Source: an uncultured Lachnospiraceae bacterium
GTDB taxonomy: Bacteria; Bacillota; Clostridia; Lachnospirales; Lachnospiraceae
Assembly: GCA_900550475.1 (NCBI GenBank)
Contig: URSA01000006.1
Location: 62,001-126,000 of the forward strand
Direction: 5' to 3'
Length of the DNA: 64,000 nt
Shown here in pieces: positions 15,138-24,118 of the stretch. The position numbers and the translations under genes are program-made. The notes under the pieces are model-generated. The model had not been told where the DNA came from and ran no database searches. It saw only the letters and a program-made list of their open reading frames with translations. Every line of letters starts with the position of its first letter. Position 1 is the first letter of the stretch.

Positions 15138-18100
15138 ATGTACCAGAAAGTATCAACAGATCTTAACTTTGTGGAGAGAGAAAAACAGGTAGAGCAGTTC
15201 TGGAAGGACAACCATATCTTTGAGAAGAGTATGGAGAGCCGCAAGCAGGGGCCGACCTACACCTTTTATGACGGACCGCCTACTGCCAACGGAAAACCGC
15301 ATATCGGACATGTGCTGACCCGTGTCATCAAGGACATGATTCCCAGATACCGTACCATGAAGGGCTATATGGTTCCTCGCAAGGCTGGCTGGGACACGCA
15401 CGGACTGCCCGTGGAGATCGAAGTGGAGAAGCTGCTCGGTCTGGACGGCAAAGAGCAGATTGAGGAATATGGGCTTGAGCCTTTTATTAAGAAATGTAAG
15501 GAGAGCGTCTGGAAGTACAAGGGCATGTGGGAGGATTTCTCCGGCACGGTAGGCTTCTGGGCAGACATGGATAATCCCTACGTGACTTATCACGATGACT
15601 TCATCGAGTCCGAGTGGTGGGCACTCAAAGAGATCTGGAACAAGGGACTGCTCTACAAGGGCTTCAAGATCGTGCCGTACTGCCCGCGCTGCGGAACCCC
15701 GCTTTCTTCTCAGGAGGTGGCACAGGGCTATAAGGATGTGAAGGAGCGTTCCGCAATCGCACGTTTCAAGGTAAAGGACGAGGATGCCTACATTCTGGCA
15801 TGGACGACCACGCCGTGGACACTGCCCTCCAACGTGGCGCTCTGCGTGAACCCCAACGAGACCTATGCAAAGGTGAAGGCGGCGGACGGCTACACCTATT
15901 ACATGGCGGAAGCGCTTCTGGATACGGTTCTGGGCAGACTTGCCGACAAAGAGAACGGTGTGAAGGCATACGAAGTGCTGGAGACCATGAGCGGCAGGGA
16001 TCTGGAGTACAGGGAATATGAACCGCTGTTTGACTGTGCGGTGGATATCTGCAAGAAACAGAATAAGAAAGCATACTATGTAGTATGTGACACATATGTC
16101 ACTCTTACGGACGGTACCGGCGTGGTTCACATTGCGCCTGCCTTCGGTGAGGATGATGCCAAGGTTGGAAGAATTTACGACCTTCCGTTCGTGCAGCTGG
16201 TGGACGGCAAGGGTGAAATGACGGCGGAAACTCCGTATGCGGGCGTGTTTGTCAAGAAAGCGGATCCCATGGTACTGAAGGATCTGGACGCAAAGGGACT
16301 TCTGTATGATGCGCCGAAGTTTGAGCACAGCTACCCGCACTGCTGGCGCTGCGATACACCGCTGATCTACTATGCGCGTGAATCCTGGTATATCAAAATG
16401 ACCGCGGTGAAGGATGATCTGATCCGCAACAACAATACCATCAACTGGATTCCCGAGTCCATCGGCAAGGGACGTTTCGGCGACTGGCTGGAAAATGTGC
16501 AGGACTGGGCAATTTCCAGAAACCGTTACTGGGGTACGCCGTTGAATATCTGGGAGTGCTCCTGCGGTTATCAGCACAGTGTGGGCAGCCGCGCAGAGCT
16601 TGCCGAGATGAGCGGCAACCCGGAGAATGCCAAGGTAGAGCTGCACAGACCGTACATTGATGCGGTGACATTGAAGTGTCCGAAGTGCGGCGGCGAAATG
16701 CACCGTGTACCGGAGGTGATCGACTGCTGGTTTGATTCCGGTGCCATGCCTTTTGCACAGCATCATTATCCTTTCGAGAACAAGGAGCTGTTTGAGCAGC
16801 AGTTCCCGGCGCAGTTTATCTCGGAGGCAGTGGATCAGACCAGAGGCTGGTTCTACTCCCTGTTGGCGGAGTCCACGCTCCTTTTCAACAAGGCTCCTTA
16901 TCAGAACGTAATCGTTCTGGGACATGTGCAGGATGAGAATGGCCAGAAGATGAGCAAGAGCAAGGGAAATGCGGTGGATCCGTTTGACGCGCTCAACACC
17001 TACGGCGCAGATGCAATCCGCTGGTATTTCTATATCAATTCCGCACCGTGGCTGCCGAACCGCTTCCACGGAAAGGCAGTGCAGGAGGGACAGCGCAAGT
17101 TTATGGGCACGCTCTGGAACACCTATGCGTTCTTTGTGCTGTACGCCAACATCGACAATTTTGACGCTTCCAAGTATAAGCTGGAGTACGACAAGCTGGC
17201 TGTGATGGACAAATGGCTGCTCTCCAAGCTGAACACGGTTGTGACGGCGGTGGACGACAATCTGAATAACTACAGAATCCCCGAGGCTGCAAGAGCCCTG
17301 CAGGAATTTGTGGATGATATGAGCAACTGGTATGTGAGAAGAAGCCGCGAGCGTTTCTGGGCGAAGGGCATGGAGCAGGATAAGATCAATGCGTACATGA
17401 CGCTGTATACCGCTCTGGTGACAATCTGCAAGGCGGCAGCTCCCATGGTTCCGTTCATGACGGAGGAAATCTACCAGAATCTGGTTCGCAGCGTGGATCA
17501 GAACGCGCCGGAAAGCATTCATCTGTGCGAGTTCCCGGTGGCGGATCCTACATTTGACGACAAGAAGCTTGAGGAGGACATGGATCTGGTACTCAAGGCT
17601 GTTGTGATGGGACGCGCCTGCAGAAATACGGCAAACATCAAGAACCGCCAGCCCATTAGTACCATGTTTATCAAGGCGGACAGGGAGCTCACCGATTTCT
17701 ACAAGGAGATCATAGAGGATGAGCTGAATGTGAAGAAGGTAGTGTTTACGGATGATGTGAGGGAATTTACCTCCTACACCTTCAAGCCCCAGCTTCGCAC
17801 TGTCGGTCCCAAGTACGGCAAGCAGTTGGGCGGCATCCAGAAGACGCTGGCAGCACTGGACGGAAATGCGGCCATGGATGAACTGAAATCCACCGGAGTA
17901 CTGAAATTCATGGTGGGAGATACGGAGGTTTCCCTGACGGAGGAGGATCTTCTGATCGAAATGACCCAGAAGGAAGGCTATGTGACGGAAGCGGACAACA
18001 CCATGACGGTCGTGCTGGATACCAATCTGACGCCGGAGCTGATCGAGGAAGGCTTTGTGCTGGAAGTGATCAGCAAGATCCAGACCATGCGTAAGGACGC

Positions 18101-18296
18101 GGACTTTGAAGTCACCGATCACATCCGCGTGGGCTTTGCGGGAAATGAAAAGATTGCAGACATCGCCATGACACACAAGGACAGCATTATGGCAAAGGTT
18201 CTGGCGGACGATATGCAGGCTGATGCAGGCTTTGGCGTTTCCAAAGAATGGAATGTAAATGGGGAAAATGTTACGATTTCTGTGGAAAGAGTCTGA
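15138..18296 (+). CDS. ileS: Isoleucine--tRNA ligase
   Basis: This 1052-residue class I synthetase attaches isoleucine to tRNA-Ile. The nucleotide-binding signatures are intact: HIGH (PTANGKPHIGHVLTR, near residue 53) and KMSKS (ENGQKMSKSKGNAVDP, near residue 600). A CP1 editing domain lies between them and an anticodon-binding region follows. The length fits the eukaryote-like subclass of about 1040-1080 residues. AGGAAAGGGAGAACAGT precedes the ATG. Control by the isoleucine T-box upstream fits the product. Confidence 0.98.
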   Translation: MYQKVSTDLNFVEREKQVEQFWKDNHIFEKSMESRKQGPTYTFYDGPPTANGKPHIGHVLTRVIKDMIPRYRTMKGYMVPRKAGWDTHGLPVEIEVEKLLGLDGKEQIEEYGLEPFIKKCKESVWKYKGMWEDFSGTVGFWADMDNPYVTYHDDFIESEWWALKEIWNKGLLYKGFKIVPYCPRCGTPLSSQEVAQGYKDVKERSAIARFKVKDEDAYILAWTTTPWTLPSNVALCVNPNETYAKVKAADGYTYYMAEALLDTVLGRLADKENGVKAYEVLETMSGRDLEYREYEPLFDCAVDICKKQNKKAYYVVCDTYVTLTDGTGVVHIAPAFGEDDAKVGRIYDLPFVQLVDGKGEMTAETPYAGVFVKKADPMVLKDLDAKGLLYDAPKFEHSYPHCWRCDTPLIYYARESWYIKMTAVKDDLIRNNNTINWIPESIGKGRFGDWLENVQDWAISRNRYWGTPLNIWECSCGYQHSVGSRAELAEMSGNPENAKVELHRPYIDAVTLKCPKCGGEMHRVPEVIDCWFDSGAMPFAQHHYPFENKELFEQQFPAQFISEAVDQTRGWFYSLLAESTLLFNKAPYQNVIVLGHVQDENGQKMSKSKGNAVDPFDALNTYGADAIRWYFYINSAPWLPNRFHGKAVQEGQRKFMGTLWNTYAFFVLYANIDNFDASKYKLEYDKLAVMDKWLLSKLNTVVTAVDDNLNNYRIPEAARALQEFVDDMSNWYVRRSRERFWAKGMEQDKINAYMTLYTALVTICKAAAPMVPFMTEEIYQNLVRSVDQNAPESIHLCEFPVADPTFDDKKLEEDMDLVLKAVVMGRACRNTANIKNRQPISTMFIKADRELTDFYKEIIEDELNVKKVVFTDDVREFTSYTFKPQLRTVGPKYGKQLGGIQKTLAALDGNAAMDELKSTGVLKFMVGDTEVSLTEEDLLIEMTQKEGYVTEADNTMTVVLDTNLTPELIEEGFVLEVISKIQTMRKDADFEVTDHIRVGFAGNEKIADIAMTHKDSIMAKVLADDMQADAGFGVSKEWNVNGENVTISVERV

Positions 18297-18305
18297 CAGA
18301 GAGTG

Positions 18306-18311
18306 TATAAT
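18306..18311 (+). promoter_or_regulatory. Possible -10 (TATAAT) for glgP overlapping the end of ileS
   Basis: TATAAT lies ten bases after the ileS stop codon. The 17-base-spaced -35 (TGGAAA) is poor, so glgP may be driven partly by read-through from ileS. Confidence 0.4.
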
Positions 18312-18353
18312 ACAAACTGCAGCCGCGGGCTGACGTTGAAGGAGGACAAAGGC

Positions 18354-20813
18354 ATGGTGAAACGCACAAACAAGTTTGACAAAGAAATGTTTAAGAGAAG
18401 TGTCCTGTATAATATAAAAACGTTGTACCGGAAAACGCTGGAGGAGGCGACGCCGCAGCAGGTATTTCAGGCGGTGTGCTATGCAGCAAAGGATATCATC
18501 GTAGATCACTGGATGGACACCCAGCAGGCATACGACAAAGAAGATCCCAAGATGGTGTACTATCTTTCCATGGAGTTTCTGATGGGAAGAGCCCTTGGCA
18601 ACAACCTGATCAACTTACAGGCATATAAGCCCGTGAAGGAAGCGCTTGAAGAGCTGGGACTGGATCTGAATGTGATCGAGGACATGGAGCCGGACGCAGC
18701 ACTGGGTAACGGCGGCCTGGGACGTCTTGCGGCATGCTTCCTTGATTCCCTTGCAACTCTGGGCTACCCGGCATACGGCTGCGGCATCCGTTACCGTTAC
18801 GGTATGTTCAAGCAGGAGATCCGCGACGGCTATCAGGTGGAGGTTCCCGACAACTGGCTGGAGAACGGCAATCCGTTTGAGCTGCGCCGCCCCGAGTACG
18901 CAAAGATCGTCAAGTTTGGCGGTTATGTAAATGTGCGCACGGATGAAAATGGCAGAAATCACTTCTTCCAGGAGGGCTATCAGTCCGTGAAGGCGATTCC
19001 GTTTGACCTCCCCATCGTGGGCTACGGCAACGGCATTGTGAACACACTGCGCATCTGGGATGCGGAGCCGATCGAGTGCTTCCAGCTCGATTCCTTTGAC
19101 AAGGGCGACTACCAGAAGGCGGTGGAGCAGCAGAATCTGGCAAGAAATATCGTGGAGGTGCTCTACCCCAACGATAACCACTATGCAGGCAAGGAGCTGC
19201 GCTTAAAGCAGCAGTACTTCTTCATTTCCGCATCCGTACAGGAAGCGGTGGACAAATACATGCGCAAGCATGACGATATCCGCAAGTTCTACGAGAAGGC
19301 AACCTTCCAGTTGAACGATACGCACCCTACGGTGGCAATTCCTGAGCTGATGCGTATTCTGATGGATGATTACGATCTGGAGTGGGATGAGGCATGGGAT
19401 GTCACCACCAAGACCTGCGCTTATACCAACCACACGATCATGGCGGAGGCTCTGGAGAAATGGCCCATCGAGCTGTTCTCCCGTCTGCTGCCCCGTATTT
19501 ACCAGATCGTGGAAGAGATCAACCGCCGTTTCTTACAGCAGGTAGAGAAGCAGTATCCCGGCAATCAGGAGAAGATCCGTAAGATGGCGGTCGTGTACGA
19601 CGGACAGGTACACATGGCGCGTCTGGCAATCGTGGCAGGCTATTCCGTAAACGGTGTGGCAAGACTGCATACAGAGATCCTGGAGAAGCAGGAACTGAAG
19701 GATTTCTACGAAATGATGCCTCAAAAGTTCAACAACAAGACTAACGGCATCACACAGAGAAGATTCCTCCTGCATGGCAACCCACTGCTTGCAGACTGGG
19801 TGACGGAGCATATCGGAGACGAGTGGATCACCAATCTGCCTCACATCGCAAAGATGAAGATCTATGCGGAGGACGAGAAGGCACAGCAGGAGTTTATGAA
19901 TATCAAGTACCGCAACAAGATCCGTCTGGCTCAGTATATTTCCGAGCACAACGGCATCGAGGTTGATCCCCGTTCCATCTTTGATGTGCAGGTAAAGAGA
20001 CTTCACGAATACAAGCGTCAGCTTTTGAATATTCTTCATGTAATGTACCTTTACAATGAGCTGAAGGAGCATCCGGAGATGGATTTCTATCCCCGTACCT
20101 TCATTTTCGGTGCAAAGGCGGCAGCAGGCTACCGCAATGCAAAGCTGACCATCAAGCTGATCAACTCCGTTGCGGATGTGGTCAACAATGACGAATCCAT
20201 CGGCGGAAAGCTGAAGGTGGTGTTCATCGAAAACTACCGCGTGTCCAACGCAGAGATCATCTTTGCTGCGGCTGATGTTTCCGAGCAGATTTCCACAGCC
20301 AGCAAGGAGGCTTCCGGTACCGGCAACATGAAGTTCATGTTAAACGGCGCCCTTACGCTGGGAACCATGGACGGAGCGAATGTGGAGATCGTGGAAGAGG
20401 TGGGAGAGGAGAATGCTTTCATCTTCGGTCTTACGGCGCAGGAGGTTATCCAGTACGAGAACTACGGCGGCTACAACCCCATGGACATCTTCAACAACGA
20501 TCAGGATATCCGCAAGGTGCTGATGCAGTTGATCAACGGCACGTATGCACCGCAGGATCCCGAGCTGTTCCGCCCGCTCTACAATTCACTTCTGAATACG
20601 CAGAGCACGGCAAAGGCAGATACCTACTTCATTCTGAAGGACTTCAAGCCCTATGCCGAGGCGCAGAAGAAGGTGGAGGCTGCCTACAGGGACGAGAGCG
20701 GCTGGGCAAAGAGCGCCATCATCAATATGGCAAGCGCCGGCAAGTTCACCTCCGACAGAACCATTCAGGAATATGTGGATGAAATCTGGCATCTCGACAA
20801 AGTCACCCTATAA
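18354..20813 (+). CDS. glgP: Glycogen/starch alpha-glucan phosphorylase
   Basis: This 819-residue GT35 enzyme releases glucose-1-phosphate from storage or dietary alpha-glucans using pyridoxal phosphate. The PLP-lysine region is intact near residues 655-680 (EASGTGNMKFMLNGALTLG). Other family blocks include DAALGNGGLGRLAACFLDSL near residue 115 and FDVQVKRLHEYKRQLLN near residue 545. The length is typical. The start at 18354 is chosen because AGGAGG lies eight bases upstream. A strong terminator follows. Confidence 0.97.
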   Translation: MVKRTNKFDKEMFKRSVLYNIKTLYRKTLEEATPQQVFQAVCYAAKDIIVDHWMDTQQAYDKEDPKMVYYLSMEFLMGRALGNNLINLQAYKPVKEALEELGLDLNVIEDMEPDAALGNGGLGRLAACFLDSLATLGYPAYGCGIRYRYGMFKQEIRDGYQVEVPDNWLENGNPFELRRPEYAKIVKFGGYVNVRTDENGRNHFFQEGYQSVKAIPFDLPIVGYGNGIVNTLRIWDAEPIECFQLDSFDKGDYQKAVEQQNLARNIVEVLYPNDNHYAGKELRLKQQYFFISASVQEAVDKYMRKHDDIRKFYEKATFQLNDTHPTVAIPELMRILMDDYDLEWDEAWDVTTKTCAYTNHTIMAEALEKWPIELFSRLLPRIYQIVEEINRRFLQQVEKQYPGNQEKIRKMAVVYDGQVHMARLAIVAGYSVNGVARLHTEILEKQELKDFYEMMPQKFNNKTNGITQRRFLLHGNPLLADWVTEHIGDEWITNLPHIAKMKIYAEDEKAQQEFMNIKYRNKIRLAQYISEHNGIEVDPRSIFDVQVKRLHEYKRQLLNILHVMYLYNELKEHPEMDFYPRTFIFGAKAAAGYRNAKLTIKLINSVADVVNNDESIGGKLKVVFIENYRVSNAEIIFAAADVSEQISTASKEASGTGNMKFMLNGALTLGTMDGANVEIVEEVGEENAFIFGLTAQEVIQYENYGGYNPMDIFNNDQDIRKVLMQLINGTYAPQDPELFRPLYNSLLNTQSTAKADTYFILKDFKPYAEAQKKVEAAYRDESGWAKSAIINMASAGKFTSDRTIQEYVDEIWHLDKVTL

Positions 20814-20837
20814 AATAGAATAATACCAGACAGAACA

Positions 20838-20875
20838 AGCGCCTGAACCGGCAAATGCGGGTTCGGGCGCTTTTT
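20838..20875 (+). terminator. Rho-independent terminator of glgP
   Basis: AGCGCCTGAACC and GGTTCGGGCGCT pair around a nine-base loop, followed by five T. Confidence 0.9.
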
Positions 20876-20946
20876 CATGATTTCATCATGCAGCATTTCG
20901 GCGTTCGCCCGTAGCGGTTTGCCGGGAGCACTCCCCGTAACCTCAA

Positions 20947-21203
20947 ATTGTATCCCTGTAACTTTTTTTGATTGCCCAGATCCCAATTCTTACAAAAGAG
21001 CGTGTCTCAAAGTGCCTTTTTCGGCGGGATTGTATCCGGGAAGAAAATTTCTTCGGTTTGGATCCCAATTTTTTCTGATTTGTGGGATCCGGTGAAACAC
21101 TTTTTTCACAGAGATACAATTCGCATGAAAAAAGCTGTTTTTTTGCCTCCCTTTTGATGAAAATTGGGATCTGAACAATAAATTTTTTCTGCCGGGATAC
21201 AAT
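20947..21203. repeat. 257-bp four-unit composite palindromic element, copy A
   Basis: Four ~42-bp units are bounded by ATTGTATCC and [AG]GATCCCAATT with 21-22 bases between them. Units 1 (20947-20988) and 2 (21029-21070) point right; units 3 (about 21080-21120) and 4 (21162-21203) are reversed, so the whole is a large interrupted inverted repeat. Every unit has a T-run in its centre on the plus strand. Copy B (59039-59295) has the same length and offsets. It fills most of the 830-bp gap between glgP and the hydratase gene. No transposase is present. No typical terminator, riboswitch or RNA family was recognised. Confidence 0.85.
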
Positions 21204-21432
21204 GAGGAATTTGTAAGGCGGAAATCGCCATAGGCAGGGAATGTGTGGCGCCAACCGATACAGAACGAAAGTATACGATGACTTTAACGCGGATCACCGC
21301 AGATCAGGGTCGTAAATATCGGATTCCTCTCAGCCGGTCATGCGGGTCAGAATCACAAGGGTTTCCCGGACGGTGTCATTTCAGCCATGCTTATGATGCC
21401 TGTGAAATACAGAATGATCGGGAGGGATAGAG

Positions 21433-21568
21433 ATGAAGAAGGAAGGGCATCGAATATGCGCTCTTTGGCATAGGGCTGGTGCCGGTTACATGGGTGTTTG
21501 TCCTGATCTGGAATCTGTGCCGCTTTGTGTATTACCGCACCGGAAAGCGGCGCATATCTATAAAATGA
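21433..21568 (+). pseudogene. Possible frameshifted small membrane protein
   Basis: ATG 21433 follows a ribosome site (GGGAGGGATAGAG) and reads MKKEG. Shifting by one base at the GGG at about 21445-21447 gives a coherent membrane helix with a basic tail (EYALFGIGLVPVTWVFVLIW, then CRFVYYRTGKRR), ending at TGA 21566-21568. Without the shift the frame is not protein-like. This may be a broken 45-residue membrane peptide, a sequencing error or chance. Confidence 0.35.
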
Positions 21569-21597
21569 TTGCATAAACATGCGCTTTCCAGTATAAT
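21569..21597 (+). promoter_or_regulatory. Sigma-A promoter of the hydratase gene
   Basis: TTGCAT (21569-21574), 17 bases and TATAAT (21592-21597) lie about 50 bases before the ATG. Confidence 0.75.
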
Positions 21598-21645
21598 AAC
21601 TGTGATTGTTCGGAAGAAAATGAGAATGCAGACGGGAGGAGCACC

Positions 21646-23934
21646 ATGATAGAATTATTGCAGGGCGGCGCGTATCTGGCAGACGGCAGGGAAGTGATTG
21701 CCGACGACGGAGAGGCACAGCAGGCGATCGAAAAGCTGACGGGAGAGAAGGTCAGCAGGGAAGAGGCGGCAAAGCAGACCATAGCCTACGGTATTCTGGA
21801 GAGCCACAATACCTCCGGCAGTATGGACAAGCTGAAAATAAAGTTTGACAAGCTCACCAGCCATGATATTACCTTTGTGGGTATTATCCAGACGGCGCGC
21901 GCATCGGGACTGGAGAAATTCCCCATGCCCTATGTGCTGACCAACTGCCACAACTCACTCTGTGCGGTGGGCGGCACCATCAACGAGGATGACCACATGT
22001 TTGGTCTGACCTGTGCAAAGAAATACGGCGGTGTCTATGTACCCCCTCATCAGGCAGTCATCCACCAGTTTGCAAGGGAGATGCTGGCATGCGGCGGCGG
22101 CATGATTCTCGGCTCCGATTCCCACACACGCTACGGCGCACTGGGAACCATGGCAGTGGGCGAGGGTGGACCGGAGCTGGTAAAGCAGCTTTTGCAGCAG
22201 ACCTATGACATCAGCATGCCGGGCGTGGTCGGCGTATACCTGACCGGAGAGCCCGTAAAGGGCGTGGGACCGCAGGATGTAGCGCTCGCCATCATCGGTG
22301 CGGTGTTCAAGAACGGCTATGTGAAAAATAAAGTAATGGAATTTGTAGGCCCCGGCGTGGCGTCCCTGAGTACGGACTTCCGTATCGGCGTGGATGTAAT
22401 GACCACCGAGACCACCTGCCTGTCCTCCATCTGGCAGACTGACCCGGAGGTGGAGAGCTTCTACGAGGTGCACGGCAGAAAAGCGGACTACAAGGAATTG
22501 AAGCCGGGCAAGGTGGCTTACTATGACGGCATGATCAAGGTGGAGCTTGACAAGATCCGTCCCATGATCGCCATGCCGTTCCACCCCAGCAACACCTACA
22601 CCATCGAGGAGCTGAACGCAAACCTCATGGATATTCTGGATGAGACCGAAAAGCGCGCACAGGTAAGTCTGGACGGCGCGGTTGAGTTCAAGCTGAAAAA
22701 TAAAGTGAAGAACGGAAAATTCATGGTGGATCAGGGAATCATAGCAGGCTGTGCGGGCGGCGGATTTGAAAATATCTGTGCGGCAGCCGACATTCTGAAG
22801 GGAACCTACATCGGCTCCGACGGATTTACCCTGAGCGTATATCCTGCCTCCATGCCCGTGTATATGGAATTGATCAGGAACGGCTGTGCGGCGACTATTC
22901 TGGAGACCGGTGCGGTTATGAAGACGGCGTTCTGCGGCCCCTGCTTCGGAGCGGGAGACACGCCTGCAAACAACGCTTTCAGTATCAGACATTCCACCAG
23001 AAATTTCCCGAACAGGGAGGGCTCAAAGCTGCAGAACGGCCAGATTTCCTCGGTGGCATTGATGGATGCTCGTTCCATCGCGGCAACGGCTGCCAACAAG
23101 GGTGTGCTGACGCCGGCAACGGAGTTTGACGGCACGCTGAACCGTTATCAGTATCATTTCGACAGCAATATTTACGCGAACCGCGTATTTGACAGCCACG
23201 GTGTGGCGGATCCTTCCGTGGAGATCCAGTTCGGCCCGAACATCAAGGACTGGCCCGCTATGGGAGCGCTGCCCGAAAATCTGGTATTGCAGGTCGTATC
23301 GGAGATCCATGATCCCGTGACTACCACAGATGAATTGATTCCCTCCGGTGAGACTTCTTCCTACCGCTCCAACCCGCTGGGACTTGCGGAATTTGCCTTA
23401 AGCCGCAAGGATCCCCGGTATGTGGGCCGCGCAAAGGAAATCCAGAAGGCGGAGAAGGAGAGAATGGCAGGCGGACATCCCTGTGAGGCAGTGCCTCAGT
23501 TAAAGGAGATCATGCCGGTGATCAAGGCGGCATATCCGACCGTCAGCCATGTAAATACAGGCTTCGGCTCCACAATCTTCGCGGTGAAGCCGGGTGACGG
23601 TTCCGCCCGCGAGCAGGCGGCGTCCTGTCAGAAGGTGTTGGGCGGCTGGGCAAACATCGCCAACGAGTATGCAACCAAGCGTTACCGCTCCAACCTGATC
23701 AACTGGGGAATGCTTCCCTTCCTGATTGAGGAGGGCGAGCTGCCGTTCCATAATCTGGATTATCTTTTCCTGCCGGATATCAAGAAGGCTGTGGAGGAGA
23801 AAACAGAAGTGATTTCCGCCTATGCTGTGAACAAGGACGGATTGAAGCCCTTCACGCTGCGGCTGGGTGAGCTGACGGATGAGGAGAGACAGATCATCCT
23901 GAAGGGCTGCCTGATCAATTACAACAGAATTTAA
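21646..23934 (+). CDS. Aconitase-family hydratase
   Basis: This 762-residue aconitase-superfamily hydro-lyase is related to the YbhJ-like hydratases rather than classical AcnA/AcnB. The iron-sulfur ligand region is visible near residue 430 (AFCGPCFGAGDTPANN), with a further Cys in the GIIAGCAGGGF segment. Substrate-binding blocks such as GGMILGSDSHTRYGALG near residue 150 are present. It probably interconverts a hydroxy-tricarboxylate or related acid; the substrate is unproven. GGGAGG precedes the ATG and a terminator follows, so it is monocistronic. Confidence 0.87.
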   Translation: MIELLQGGAYLADGREVIADDGEAQQAIEKLTGEKVSREEAAKQTIAYGILESHNTSGSMDKLKIKFDKLTSHDITFVGIIQTARASGLEKFPMPYVLTNCHNSLCAVGGTINEDDHMFGLTCAKKYGGVYVPPHQAVIHQFAREMLACGGGMILGSDSHTRYGALGTMAVGEGGPELVKQLLQQTYDISMPGVVGVYLTGEPVKGVGPQDVALAIIGAVFKNGYVKNKVMEFVGPGVASLSTDFRIGVDVMTTETTCLSSIWQTDPEVESFYEVHGRKADYKELKPGKVAYYDGMIKVELDKIRPMIAMPFHPSNTYTIEELNANLMDILDETEKRAQVSLDGAVEFKLKNKVKNGKFMVDQGIIAGCAGGGFENICAAADILKGTYIGSDGFTLSVYPASMPVYMELIRNGCAATILETGAVMKTAFCGPCFGAGDTPANNAFSIRHSTRNFPNREGSKLQNGQISSVALMDARSIAATAANKGVLTPATEFDGTLNRYQYHFDSNIYANRVFDSHGVADPSVEIQFGPNIKDWPAMGALPENLVLQVVSEIHDPVTTTDELIPSGETSSYRSNPLGLAEFALSRKDPRYVGRAKEIQKAEKERMAGGHPCEAVPQLKEIMPVIKAAYPTVSHVNTGFGSTIFAVKPGDGSAREQAASCQKVLGGWANIANEYATKRYRSNLINWGMLPFLIEEGELPFHNLDYLFLPDIKKAVEEKTEVISAYAVNKDGLKPFTLRLGELTDEERQIILKGCLINYNRI

Positions 23935-23952
23935 GATGCATGTATCAAGAAG

Positions 23953-23986
23953 TACGGCAGAGCGAACCTTCCTCTGCCGTATTTTT
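23953..23986 (+). terminator. Rho-independent terminator of the hydratase gene
   Basis: TACGGCAGAG and CTCTGCCGTA form a perfect ten-base stem followed by five T. Confidence 0.93.
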
Positions 23987-24118
23987 GCGGTTGCGCCAAG
24001 CAGAAGTTTGGTAAAAGCGTGTTTTTTTCATAACTTAAGTTTGCTGTACAAACGCGGCAAAATCATGTAGAATGGAAAATAAAACTGTTTATGTAAAAAT
24101 TTTAAAGTGAGGATGACT

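Noticed and set aside
15153..18509. Very long minus-strand open frame opposite ileS
   Set aside because: It is the antisense of a strongly coding gene with high G+C third positions; its translation is His/Leu-rich and resembles no protein family.
20943..21254. Minus-strand open frame of about 103 codons across element A, with a similar one across element B
   Set aside because: Shared peptide bits (IGI, DTI, KLGS) come directly from the AATTGGGATC and GATACAATC motifs in frame. No ribosome site and no domain are visible, so DNA-level repeat conservation explains the similarity.
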